Part shown: one piece after another, positions 8,663-16,388 of the stretch
Layout: each line of letters starts with the position of its first letter
How positions within the stretch are numbered: the stretch's first letter is position 1
Source: an uncultured Clostridia bacterium
GTDB lineage: Bacteria > Bacillota > Clostridia > Christensenellales > Borkfalkiaceae
Assembly: GCA_944327625.1 (NCBI GenBank)
Contig: CALVHL010000002.1
Location: 62,001 to 126,000 of the forward strand
Direction of reading: 5' to 3'
Length of the DNA stretch: 64,000 nucleotides
Position numbers and translations under genes: made by a program
Notes under the pieces: model-generated
Seen by the model: the letters and a program-made list of their open reading frames with translations, nothing else
What the model was told of the DNA's origin: nothing
Databases searched by the model: none

Positions 8663-9361
8663 ATGAGAATAAACAAATATCTTGCACTTTGCGGAGTGGC
8701 TTCGCGAAGGGAATGCGATAAACTGATTGCCGAAGGGCGCGTTACGATCAACGGAAAAGTTGCCGAACTCGGCAGCGAGGTGGGCGGAGACGACGTCGTC
8801 TTATACGACGGACGCGAAGTCAAGGCGCGCAAGCACGAATATTATATCCTCAATAAGCCAAAGGGATATATCTGTTCGGTGAGAGACGACAAGGGCAGAA
8901 AGACCGTGCTCGACCTCATGCCGGAGAACGTCGGCAGAATTTATCCCGTCGGCAGGCTTGACTATGACAGCGAGGGGCTGCTCATTCTCACGACCGACGG
9001 CGAGCTCGCGCAGCACCTCACGCATCCTTCCAACCAGGTTCCCAAGACCTATCTCGTCAGGATTGAGGGGACGATTACCGAGGCGGGGCTCAACCCCATA
9101 AGGAGCGGCATAGATATTGGCGGCTACGTCACCAAAAAGTGCAAGGCGCACATCGTCGAGACCAATAAGGAATACACCAAAATTCACGTCACGATAACCG
9201 AGGGCAAGAACAGGGAAGTGCGCAGAATGTTCGAGGCGATCGGCAAGAACGTCACGCTCTTAAAGCGCATTAAGATAGGCGAACTGACGCTCCGCGGGCT
9301 CGACCGCGGCAGTTACAGAAAACTTACGCAGCAGGAAATAGCATATCTGATGACGCTCTGA
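8663..9361 (+). CDS. rluB: 23S rRNA pseudouridine synthase, RluB/RsuA family
   Basis: The 232-residue protein has an N-terminal S4 RNA-binding domain (MRINKYLALCGVASRRECDKL) and a pseudouridine synthase domain whose motif GRLDYDSEGLLILT carries the catalytic Asp (about D100). The C-terminal GKNREVRRMFEAIG is the other family signature. The likely substrate is helix 89 to 93 of 23S rRNA (B. subtilis RluB), though RsuA-family members are hard to separate by eye. It is the last rightward gene before transcription direction reverses. Confidence 0.9.
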   Translation: MRINKYLALCGVASRRECDKLIAEGRVTINGKVAELGSEVGGDDVVLYDGREVKARKHEYYILNKPKGYICSVRDDKGRKTVLDLMPENVGRIYPVGRLDYDSEGLLILTTDGELAQHLTHPSNQVPKTYLVRIEGTITEAGLNPIRSGIDIGGYVTKKCKAHIVETNKEYTKIHVTITEGKNREVRRMFEAIGKNVTLLKRIKIGELTLRGLDRGSYRKLTQQEIAYLMTL

Positions 9362-9365
9362 CGCG

Positions 9366-9396
9366 AAAAAACCTCCCGAAAACGGGAGGTTTTGTG
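9366..9396. terminator. Bidirectional terminator, rluB / lexA
   Basis: CCTCCCG (9372-9378), AAAA loop, CGGGAGG (9383-9389), flanked by A-tract and T-tract on the two sides, serves the convergent rluB and lexA transcripts. Confidence 0.9.
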
Positions 9397-9412
9397 TTTA
9401 TTTGAGATTAAT

Positions 9413-10006
9413 TCAGATATTTCTGATGAGCCCGACCACTTTTCCGAGAATGATGACGTCGTCGAACACGAAGTCCTCCATGTCGTCGTTTTCGGGGTGG
9501 AGGATGATCTTACCGTCGCGCTTGAAGAAGCGCTTTACGGTTGCGCTGTCGTCGACGAGTGCGACGACTATTTCGCCGTTGTCTGCGGACGACTGCTTTC
9601 TGACGACGATCTTATCGCCGTTGAACATTCCGATTTTAATCATGGAATCACCCTTTACATTGAGCATAAAGAGGTCTTCGCTGCCGAACATATTTGTGGG
9701 CACGGAATAGAAATCTTCATAATTTTCCTGCGCAAAAATGGGCTGACCTGCGGCAACCGTACCGATAAGGGGAATCTTTACCGAATTCTGCTTGATTGAA
9801 ATAGCCCTGCGCTTATTTTCGCCGACCTTATTCTTGACGATAAAGCCCTTATCCGCAAGGCGGTTGACAATGACGAACGCCGTGGCGGTCGAAGCTATGT
9901 TGCAAGCGTCGCAAATCTCCCTGACTGTCGGCGAATAACCGTTATCGGTTATGTATTTTTCGATAAATTCGAGTACCTGCTGGTCACGTTCGGCTAAATT
10001 TTTCAT
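9413..10006 (-). CDS. lexA: LexA repressor
   Basis: LexA represses SOS genes and cleaves itself when RecA filaments form. The 197-residue protein has a winged-helix DNA-binding domain (about 1-70), the self-cleavage pair A86-G87 in GTVAAGQP, and the S24 dyad S121 (KGDSM) and K158 (ATVKRF). The ribosome-binding site AAGGAG precedes ATG 10006. Its promoter contains a near-consensus Firmicutes SOS box, indicating autoregulation. recA is also in the window but has no such box close to it. Confidence 0.97.
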   Translation of the reverse strand: MKNLAERDQQVLEFIEKYITDNGYSPTVREICDACNIASTATAFVIVNRLADKGFIVKNKVGENKRRAISIKQNSVKIPLIGTVAAGQPIFAQENYEDFYSVPTNMFGSEDLFMLNVKGDSMIKIGMFNGDKIVVRKQSSADNGEIVVALVDDSATVKRFFKRDGKIILHPENDDMEDFVFDDVIILGKVVGLIRNI

Positions 10007-10027
10007 GGTGTAAATCTCCTTAACGGT

Positions 10028-10066
10028 ATTATAACATAGTCAGATATAAAAATCAAACGAATGTTC
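10028..10066 (-). promoter_or_regulatory. lexA promoter with LexA (SOS) box
   Basis: On the minus strand TTGATT (10051-10056) and TATAAT (10028-10033) are 17 bases apart. GAACATTCGTTT (10055-10066) matches GAAC-N4-GTTC except for the last base and overlaps the -35, where LexA binding would block polymerase. The box also sits near the divergent gene at 10129. Confidence 0.85.
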
Positions 10067-10078
10067 CAAATTTTTCAC

Positions 10079-10107
10079 TTGTTTTTTTAATTTTTTTTAA
10101 ATATAAT
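10079..10107 (+). promoter_or_regulatory. Possible promoter of the small cysteine-rich gene
   Basis: TTGTTT (10079-10084), 17-base spacer, TATAAT (10102-10107), followed by CAGGAGAAA as ribosome-binding site. The -35 is weak. The lexA SOS box lies only 13 bases upstream, so LexA could affect this gene too. Confidence 0.55.
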
Positions 10108-10128
10108 ATTCATCAGGAGAAAACCGCT

Positions 10129-10317
10129 ATGAGTATCGGAAAAGAATGTGTACTCTATGACAGACAATGTATAGGTTGCGGCGAATGTGACCGCTGCGAC
10201 CTCGATCCAGACAAAATCTGCGACAACTGCGGCAAGTGCCTCGACATACGCGACGATGCGGTAATCAAAATCGACGGCATCATCATGGACGAGGAGGAAG
10301 CTCGTCGCAAGCAGTGA
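10129..10317 (+). CDS. Small eight-cysteine protein, probably metal binding
   Basis: The 62-residue protein has eight cysteines at 7, 14, 17, 20, 23, 31, 34 and 37, arranged as CxxCxxCxxC followed by CxxCxxC. It resembles small conserved clostridial proteins of unknown function and could hold Fe-S clusters or zinc. The arrangement differs from a plain 2[4Fe-4S] ferredoxin because the CxxxCP motifs are missing. A good ribosome-binding site (CAGGAG) precedes ATG 10129. Its last 35 bases overlap the convergent hflX end. It lies divergent from lexA, within reach of the SOS box. Confidence 0.7.
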   Translation: MSIGKECVLYDRQCIGCGECDRCDLDPDKICDNCGKCLDIRDDAVIKIDGIIMDEEEARRKQ

Positions 10318-11527
10318 GAAATCTGCTCAATTTATCCGCATAGATCTTTTCGACCTTGACGCGACAGACGAGCCCGCTTTCGGTATACGAGGAGGAGAGC
10401 ACGCTGACGTTCTGCTTTATCGCCTCGAACTCGCCGAGGGAGGAAAAGGGCACGGACAGATCGAGCGTTAAATACCTATCGGCAAAGGCAGCTTTTATCT
10501 GCTCTTTAAGCGCGGCAATGCCCTGACCGCTCTTTGCGGAGATGAGCACGCAGTCCGAGGGGAGCGACGAAGCTTCCTCGACGAGGTCGCATTTATTGAG
10601 CACTTTTAGAACTTTTTTGTCGAAGCCGAGTTCGTCCAGCGTTTTGGAAGTCGTCTCAAATTGAAGTTCGTAATCGGCGGAAGCGTCCGCCACAAACAGC
10701 GCGAGATCGCAGGAGAGGGCGACTTCGAGCGTCGATTTGAACGCCTCGACTATGTCGTGCGGAAGTTCCTGGATAAAACCGACGGTATCGATGAGGAGAT
10801 ATTCTTCGTCGTCGATGACGAGTTTGCGGGCGGTGGGATCGAGCGTGACGAACAGCGCGTTGCGCGACACTACGTCCGCGCCCGTCAGAAGATTTAAAAG
10901 CGTCGATTTGCCCGTATTGGTGTACCCGACGAGCGCTAAGGTCTTTACGTTTGACTTTGCGCGCCTGTCGGTCTGCAAGACACGACGGCTCTTGGTCTCA
11001 TCAAGCCGTTTTTCAAGATATTTAAGCCTGTAAGCAATATGCCGCCTGTCGGTTTCGAGCTGGGTTTCACCCGGGCCGCGCGAACCGATGCCGCCGCCGA
11101 GCCGCGAAAGCGCCGCTCCTTTGCCCTTTAATCTCGGATAAATATATTTGAGCTGGGCGATTTCGACCTGTATTTTACCCTCGCTCGTGACGGCGTTTCT
11201 TGCAAAAATATCGAGAATGAGCGTCGTTCTGTCGATTACCTTTCTGTCGCCGAGCGCGGCGGAAATATTGAGCGTCTGGGAGGGGGAGAGTTCGCCGTTG
11301 AAAAGCACGGTGACATCCTCGATCCCGTCGAGCGTTGCGGCAATTTCGGCGAGCTTTCCGCTGCCGATATACGTCGCGGCATTGACTTCGCGCACGTTCT
11401 GATACGCCGAACCGATATAGACCGCGCCCGCGCTCTCGATAAGCGCGACGGCTTCGGAGTGAACAACCCTGTAATTATCGCTTAAAACGGGCTGAATTAC
11501 AAATACTTTTTCTACTTTTTCAATCAT
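10283..11527 (-). CDS. hflX: GTPase HflX
   Basis: HflX is a ribosome-associated GTPase that splits stalled or hibernating ribosomes. The protein has 414 residues: an N-terminal HflX domain with the glycine-rich GGGIGSRGPGETQLE segment, a coiled helical pair (about 160-195), and the G domain with GYTNTGKS (about 201-208), DTVGFI and NKCD motifs. ATG 11527 is preferred over GTG 11533 because GAGG lies six bases before it. It overlaps the recombinase gene upstream by eight bases, so the two are probably co-transcribed. The 3' end overlaps the convergent small gene by 35 bases. Confidence 0.93.
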   Translation of the reverse strand: MIEKVEKVFVIQPVLSDNYRVVHSEAVALIESAGAVYIGSAYQNVREVNAATYIGSGKLAEIAATLDGIEDVTVLFNGELSPSQTLNISAALGDRKVIDRTTLILDIFARNAVTSEGKIQVEIAQLKYIYPRLKGKGAALSRLGGGIGSRGPGETQLETDRRHIAYRLKYLEKRLDETKSRRVLQTDRRAKSNVKTLALVGYTNTGKSTLLNLLTGADVVSRNALFVTLDPTARKLVIDDEEYLLIDTVGFIQELPHDIVEAFKSTLEVALSCDLALFVADASADYELQFETTSKTLDELGFDKKVLKVLNKCDLVEEASSLPSDCVLISAKSGQGIAALKEQIKAAFADRYLTLDLSVPFSSLGEFEAIKQNVSVLSSSYTESGLVCRVKVEKIYADKLSRFLTACDELPPRP

Positions 11528-12587
11528 CGTCACCCTCGTCGTTCCGCCGAAGTCTGACCTTGTCGGCGACCGCCCTGCGATTATCTTCGCTTATTGCCGC
11601 ATAGTGCTTTCTGGTCGTATTTATGTCCTTATGCCCGAGCACGTCGGCGACAATATATATGTCGCCCGTAGCCCTGTACAGCTGCGTACCGTAAGTACTG
11701 CGCAGTTTGTGCGGGGATATTTTTTTGAGCGGAGAGACTACGCGGGCATATTTTTCCACGAGATTTTCGACCGCCCTGACGGTTATTCGCTTCTTCTGAG
11801 AGGAGAGGAACAGCGCGCCGCCGTCTGCCATAATGAGATCGGTCTGCTTTTTGTATTCGATATAGCGGGAGAGCGCCTCGGCGACGTCTTCGCCGAAATA
11901 AAGTATAGATTTGCCGCCGCCCTTGCGCGTGACGATAAAGGAATTATCCTTGAAGTTTATATCGTCGTTGTTCAGCCCGACAAGCTCGCTTATACGTATT
12001 CCCGTACCCAGAAACAGTATTAAAATGGCGCTGTCGCGCACTTTATTGCGTTCGTGAAAGCTTTTTTGGCGAGGCGAAAGTCCGACGCCGCTTTCCGCAG
12101 TGTCAATAATATTGACTACTTCATTGCCGTCAAGCCTGATTATGGGGCGCTCGTGTAGCTTAGGAGTGGCTACTTTTGCCGAATTATTGACGGAAATCAG
12201 CCCTTTATTGAAGAAATACTTGAACATCGCCCTGACCGACGAGAGTTTTCTCGCCTTGGCGCGCTCGTTGCAGTTATGTTGTTTGCCGCCATAAGTGTAA
12301 TTTGACAGAAAAACGAGGAAATACTCTATATCGCTGTTGGTCACGGCTTCGATATCGAGCAAAGTCAGCTCCTTGACGTCCTTATTTTTGAGCTTTTTAG
12401 TGCACAGATAATAGAAAAATATTTTGAGGTCGTGCGCGTAATTGAGGCGGGTGAGAGGGGACGTCTGCGAGTCGATTGCCATAAAATAGTCGAGGCAGAA
12501 AGGGGGCAGTTCTTCGTCCAAAAGCCGCTCGATAGTCTTTAAATTATCGTTATTTCGCTGGGTGTAATAATCTGAATTTTCCTTCAT
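11520..12587 (-). CDS. Tyrosine recombinase, XerS-like
   Basis: The 355-residue enzyme carries all six active-site residues of the family: R198 (GTGIRIS), K222 (TRKGGGK), H293 and R296 (SPHKLRSTYG), H319 (LGHK) and Y329 (TRKHYA). XerC and XerD are usually about 300 residues; this length and the insertion before the catalytic domain (about residues 140-185, with FHERNKVRDSAI) fit XerS, the single recombinase that acts alone at difSL in streptococci. That assignment is inference from length and remembered XerS features. Xer proteins resolve chromosome dimers at dif with FtsK. Its location beside a dif-like site and a skew switch agrees. A consensus promoter ends about seven bases before ATG, so the mRNA may be nearly leaderless. 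It overlaps hflX by eight bases. Confidence 0.8.
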   Translation of the reverse strand: MKENSDYYTQRNNDNLKTIERLLDEELPPFCLDYFMAIDSQTSPLTRLNYAHDLKIFFYYLCTKKLKNKDVKELTLLDIEAVTNSDIEYFLVFLSNYTYGGKQHNCNERAKARKLSSVRAMFKYFFNKGLISVNNSAKVATPKLHERPIIRLDGNEVVNIIDTAESGVGLSPRQKSFHERNKVRDSAILILFLGTGIRISELVGLNNDDINFKDNSFIVTRKGGGKSILYFGEDVAEALSRYIEYKKQTDLIMADGGALFLSSQKKRITVRAVENLVEKYARVVSPLKKISPHKLRSTYGTQLYRATGDIYIVADVLGHKDINTTRKHYAAISEDNRRAVADKVRLRRNDEGDDD

Positions 12588-12593
12588 AAGATG

Positions 12594-12622
12594 ATTTTAC
12601 AGCAAAAAAAAGATAATGTCAA
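12594..12622 (-). promoter_or_regulatory. Promoter of the Xer recombinase gene
   Basis: On the minus strand TTGACA (12617-12622) and TAAAAT (12594-12599) are separated by 17 bases. The -10 ends six bases before ATG 12587. A copy of the dif-like arm sits seven bases upstream of the -35. Confidence 0.8.
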
Positions 12623-12629
12623 TTGTCTG

Positions 12630-12642
12630 TTTTACGAATAAA
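12630..12642. promoter_or_regulatory. Exact copy of one dif-like arm in the xer promoter
   Basis: TTTTACGAATAAA here is identical, over 13 bases, to the right arm of the dif-like site at 13177-13189. The matching left arm is absent. It lies just upstream of the recombinase promoter, so the recombinase may bind here and control its own gene. Confidence 0.6.
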
Positions 12643-13157
12643 TTAAGTTGATGAAATTTTTTAATTTCTGACCTTTTCGGATGGGGTAGAATACAGTAAA
12701 CTATCAAAAATGTTTCACGATAAACTATCAGAAATTGTCGAAAATGAGGTATAAAAATAAGGGGCGCAGACAAAATTTAAGTAAGCAGAGCCGTGAAACT
12801 GCGCGAAAAATGTAAATGAGCAAATGGGAAATATTGGAAATAAATATTGAATGGGAGCAATTTAAAGTAAAATTTTTTGAGACGATTAAGCGGGATAAAT
12901 AAACGGCAAAACAAATAATCACAGTAAAATTTTAAGAAAGGTATAAAAGGAATATAGAGAAGACTTAAAACACCGCTTAATAAATGACAGAAGAATTAGA
13001 ATAATATAATAAGTATGAAGCTTGATTAAACGGAATACGATAAGAGAGAAGCTGCGAAAAAGCGAAATTTCAGGTTTTAATAGGGTGAGATTTTTTATTA
13101 AGCTGACGAGATTTAAGGATTTCTGAGAGCGATTTTGGCAAAACGGGAGTATATGTA

Positions 13158-13189
13158 TTTATTCGTAAAACACAGCTTTTACGAATAAA
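13158..13189. other. Candidate dif site (Xer recombination target)
   Basis: Two perfect 13-base arms, TTTATTCGTAAAA (13158-13170) and TTTTACGAATAAA (13177-13189), flank a six-base centre CACAGC. The spacing equals that of Xer sites (arms of 11 or more bases around about six). The inner AAAA and TTTT ends recall difSL. It lies about 570 bases from the recombinase gene and about 150 bases from the skew switch. Confidence 0.7.
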
Positions 13190-13844
13190 GAGGGCATAAT
13201 ATAGTGCAGGAGAGGGCTTGCGGCTACAAAATATTGAAAAAACGCAAATAAACGATCTGTAATTAAGATTAAATTTGAGTTTAATTAATCTGTAAGATAA
13301 TTTTATTTTAAAATTAAATTGCAGTACAACGCATTAAAATTGTCGGCTTAAATTCTATAACAATCTACAAGTGCGTTATGAGGCAACTATTCTGAATTAT
13401 GCGATAATTTATTTCAACTTTAATTTACAATCGTCCGTAGCGTAGCGCTACAACCGCGTCACGCTACAACTAGCGATAAACGCGCCTTAATTTATGCTCT
13501 GGCAACCCGACCAACCACTCACACAGCGCACTTTATAAGCCACAATCCGCGGAATTTAATAAAAATATCGCTAAAATCGCGGTAAATTGCGTAAAAATCG
13601 TCCTGTACGGCGCGAAATTTATCTGCAATGCGTCACACGACGAATTAAAATCTCATAACTTTAAAATGTTTCGGAACGAATTTACTTTATAAAATCGGCG
13701 CAAAACCAAAAATATAAATTACCGCCATTTCAAATAGCAATTTATTTGCAAGTAAATCATCAGCTTATTCTTGCCTCAACATTTTTCGGAAAAAAAGGCA
13801 CAAAAGCGCTTGAAATTTGCCTAAAAATACATAATATTCGCTAT

Positions 13845-13862
13845 TATGTCTGACATAGTACT
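13845..13862 (+). repeat. Copy of dispersed motif TATGTSTGACATAGTACT
   Basis: TATGTCTGACATAGTACT abuts the glgP terminator. Near-identical copies occur at 49910-49927, 27963-27980, 46321-46333, 1332-1345 and, on the other strand, 7702-7720. TATGTC and GACATA form an inverted repeat around one base. Confidence 0.6.
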
Positions 13863-13901
13863 AAAAATAGCAGGTAAAAATTGAAATTACCTGCTATTTT
13901 T
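13863..13901 (-). terminator. Terminator of the glycogen operon
   Basis: AAAAATAGCAGGTAA (13863-13877) and TTACCTGCTATTTTT (13887-13901) form a perfect 15-bp stem with a nine-base loop, 28 bases after the glgP stop. Confidence 0.92.
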
Positions 13902-13928
13902 ATACTTAATCAATGGATCTGAGATACA

Positions 13929-16361
13929 TTACTTGGTAATCTGTTTGAGGTTCCAGATTTTTTCAGCGTATTCCTTTATGCTGCGGTCAGCCGAGAAATA
14001 TCCCGAAGCGGCAATGTTGCGAAGCGACATCTGGTTCCACTTGAACTTATCCTTGACATAGAGTTCGGAAATCTGACGCTGCGTTCTGCTGTACGACACG
14101 AAATCTGCCATACACATATAGGGATCGGCTATGGGCGAGCCCGTAAGCAGATAATTTGCCATATCGGCAAAAGATTCGCCGTTGAAGCCGATTATGAGAG
14201 CTTCTATTATACGCCTTAACTTGGGGGAATCGTTGTAATACTTGCTCGAACTGTAACCAGAACGCCATATATCGTCAACTTCGTTAGATTTAAGACCGAA
14301 GATGAAGATATTTTCGTTTCCTACTGCCTCTGCCATCTCGACGTTTGCGCCGTCAAGCGTTCCTATCGTCAGCGCGCCGTTGATCATGAACTTCATGTTG
14401 CCCGTGCCGCTCGCTTCCTTGCCGGCAAGCGAAATCTGTTCGGAAACTTCCGAAGCGGGCATGAGCTTTTCGGACATCGTCACGTTATAGTCTTCCATGT
14501 AGACTACGTTGAGCTTTTCGTTTATCTTGGGGTGCTTTTTGATGTCTGCGGCAAGATAATTGATGAGCTTGATGATCTGTTTTGCCATCGAATATCCGGG
14601 GGCAGCTTTCGCACCGAAGATATACGTCTTGGGCTGAATGTCGAGATCGGGGTTTTCCTGCAAGTCGAGATAGGTATCAATGATGTTGAGCGTATTGAGA
14701 AGCTGGCGCTTATACTCGTGAAGTCTCTTTGCCTGGGTGTCGAACAGAGATTCGGGATTTATTACGAAGCCCTGCTTCTTGTGAGCGTACTCGGCAAACT
14801 GTCTCTTTTTAATTGCCTTGATTTCTTCGAGGCGCTTCAATACGGTCTTATCGTTGTCGAACTTCTTGAACTCGGCAAGCTGTGCGCTATCGTGCACGAA
14901 ACCGTCGCCAATGCAGTCGGTGATGAGCGCGGTAAGTTCGGGGTTAGCCTGACAGAGCCATCTTCTGTACGCTATGCCGTTGGTGACGTTGCCGAACTTA
15001 TCGGGCGTAAATTCATAGAAATCCTTGAAAATCGACTTCTTGATTATGTCGCTGTGCAGAGCCGCAACGCCGTTGACGCTGTGGCTGCCGTAAACCGACA
15101 GATTTGCCATCTTTACGCGGTTGTGCTCGATTATGGACATACGCGCGATCTTGTTCCACTCGCCGGGATATGCGTTCCACAATTCCTCGCACATTCTTCT
15201 GTTAATCTCCTGGATAATCGAGTGAATTCTGGGAACGGTGCGCTGAACGAGGTCTTCAGACCAGGTTTCAAGCGCTTCGGCAAGCACGGTATGGTTGGTG
15301 TACGCGCAGGTTGCGGTCGTAATCGCCCACGCTTCTTCCCACTTGAAATAATACTCGTCAATGAGTATTCTCATGAGTTCGGGAATTGCCATTGCGGGGT
15401 GCGTATCGTTGAGGTGAATTGCCGCAAGTTTGGGAAGATCCTTGAGATCTCCGTATCTGCGCCTGTGGTCGCTTACGATATTCTGTATGGAAGCCGAGCA
15501 CAGGAAATACTGCTGTTTAAGTCTTAAAGACTTGCCGTTGAGATGGTTATCCGCGGGATAGAGCACCTTGGTGAGCACGTCTGCGTCGTTGTCGTCCGTC
15601 ATCGCCTGATAATAGTCGCCCTGCGAAAAGAGCTTCATGTTGAAGTCCTGCACGGGCTTAGCCTTCCAGAGACGGAGCACGGAAACAGCCTCGCTGTCTT
15701 TTCCCGAAATCATCATGTCGTAAGCAACCGCTTCGATATCCTTGGAATCGACGTAGTTAATCTGCATTCCGTTATCCGTCCAGACTTCTTCAACCCTGCC
15801 GTTGAAGCGGACGATAAAAGACTTGTCGGTACGCTGAGTCAGCCAAACCTCACCGCCGGGAAGCCATACATCGGGCAATTCGGTCTGCCAGCCGTCGACG
15901 ATCTTCTGCTTGAAAAGACCGTATTCATAGCGCAGCGAATATCCCATTGCGGGATAGTTGCCCGATGCAAGCGCATCCATAAAGCAAGCGGCGAGTCTGC
16001 CCAAACCGCCATTACCCAGACCAGCGTCGGGTTCTAATTCGTACAGATCTTCAAGCGATACGCCGTAAGACGAAATCGCCTTTTCAAACACTTCGGTCGC
16101 GCTGAGATTGAATAAACTGTTCTTCAAAGAGCGTCCGAGTAAGAATTCCATACATAAATAATAGACCCTTTTTGCTCTTTTTTGTTTACACTTTTTATAG
16201 AACTGCTGTCTTTTCTGCAATAAGATGTCCCTTACGCTCATGACAACAGCCCTGTAAAGCTGATCTTTAGAAGCCTCGGCAGGGCTTACACCGTAATATC
16301 TCGCCAATTTGCCGTTGACGAGCTCCTTGACTTCCTTTTCGGTAATAGCCGTATTGCTCAT
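13929..16361 (-). CDS. glgP: Glycogen phosphorylase
   Basis: GlgP releases glucose 1-phosphate from alpha-1,4-glucan ends using PLP as the acid-base group. At 810 residues it is full length for the GT35 family. YLCMEFLLGRSLKNSL, DAGLGNGGLGRLAACF and the PLP-lysine segment EASGTGNMKFMINGAL are all intact. It is the last gene of glgC-glgD-glgA-glgP, 27 bases after glgA, with AGGAGAG before the start and a strong terminator after the stop. Synthesis and breakdown of storage glucan are thus encoded together; no branching enzyme is in this operon. Confidence 0.97.
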   Translation of the reverse strand: MSNTAITEKEVKELVNGKLARYYGVSPAEASKDQLYRAVVMSVRDILLQKRQQFYKKCKQKRAKRVYYLCMEFLLGRSLKNSLFNLSATEVFEKAISSYGVSLEDLYELEPDAGLGNGGLGRLAACFMDALASGNYPAMGYSLRYEYGLFKQKIVDGWQTELPDVWLPGGEVWLTQRTDKSFIVRFNGRVEEVWTDNGMQINYVDSKDIEAVAYDMMISGKDSEAVSVLRLWKAKPVQDFNMKLFSQGDYYQAMTDDNDADVLTKVLYPADNHLNGKSLRLKQQYFLCSASIQNIVSDHRRRYGDLKDLPKLAAIHLNDTHPAMAIPELMRILIDEYYFKWEEAWAITTATCAYTNHTVLAEALETWSEDLVQRTVPRIHSIIQEINRRMCEELWNAYPGEWNKIARMSIIEHNRVKMANLSVYGSHSVNGVAALHSDIIKKSIFKDFYEFTPDKFGNVTNGIAYRRWLCQANPELTALITDCIGDGFVHDSAQLAEFKKFDNDKTVLKRLEEIKAIKKRQFAEYAHKKQGFVINPESLFDTQAKRLHEYKRQLLNTLNIIDTYLDLQENPDLDIQPKTYIFGAKAAPGYSMAKQIIKLINYLAADIKKHPKINEKLNVVYMEDYNVTMSEKLMPASEVSEQISLAGKEASGTGNMKFMINGALTIGTLDGANVEMAEAVGNENIFIFGLKSNEVDDIWRSGYSSSKYYNDSPKLRRIIEALIIGFNGESFADMANYLLTGSPIADPYMCMADFVSYSRTQRQISELYVKDKFKWNQMSLRNIAASGYFSADRSIKEYAEKIWNLKQITK

Positions 16362-16388
16362 TATACTCTCCTATATTTATATGTAAAA

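Larger units (their letters stand above)
12643..13928. other. Gene-free terminus-like region with strand-composition switch
   Basis: No convincing gene is seen on either strand. The stretch is AT-rich. By hand count the + strand has 135 G and 65 C over 12661-13320 and 80 G and 117 C over 13321-13860, so G/C skew reverses near 13.3 kb. It holds the dif-like site (13158-13189), a direct repeat beginning TAAACTATCA (from 12697 and 12722), a GC-richer patch with GTAGCGCTAC (about 13437-13475), one copy of a dispersed 18-base motif (13845-13862), and the glgP terminator. Confidence 0.75.

Noticed and set aside
11520-12587. Phage or transposon integrase
   Set aside because: The recombinase gene overlaps hflX, has no excision or phage genes nearby, and sits by a dif-like site, which fits a housekeeping Xer role better.
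12728-12922. 64-codon open frame in the gene-free region (minus strand)
   Set aside because: It has atypical composition, no ribosome-binding site and lies in skewed AT-rich DNA; the peptide resembles nothing I know.
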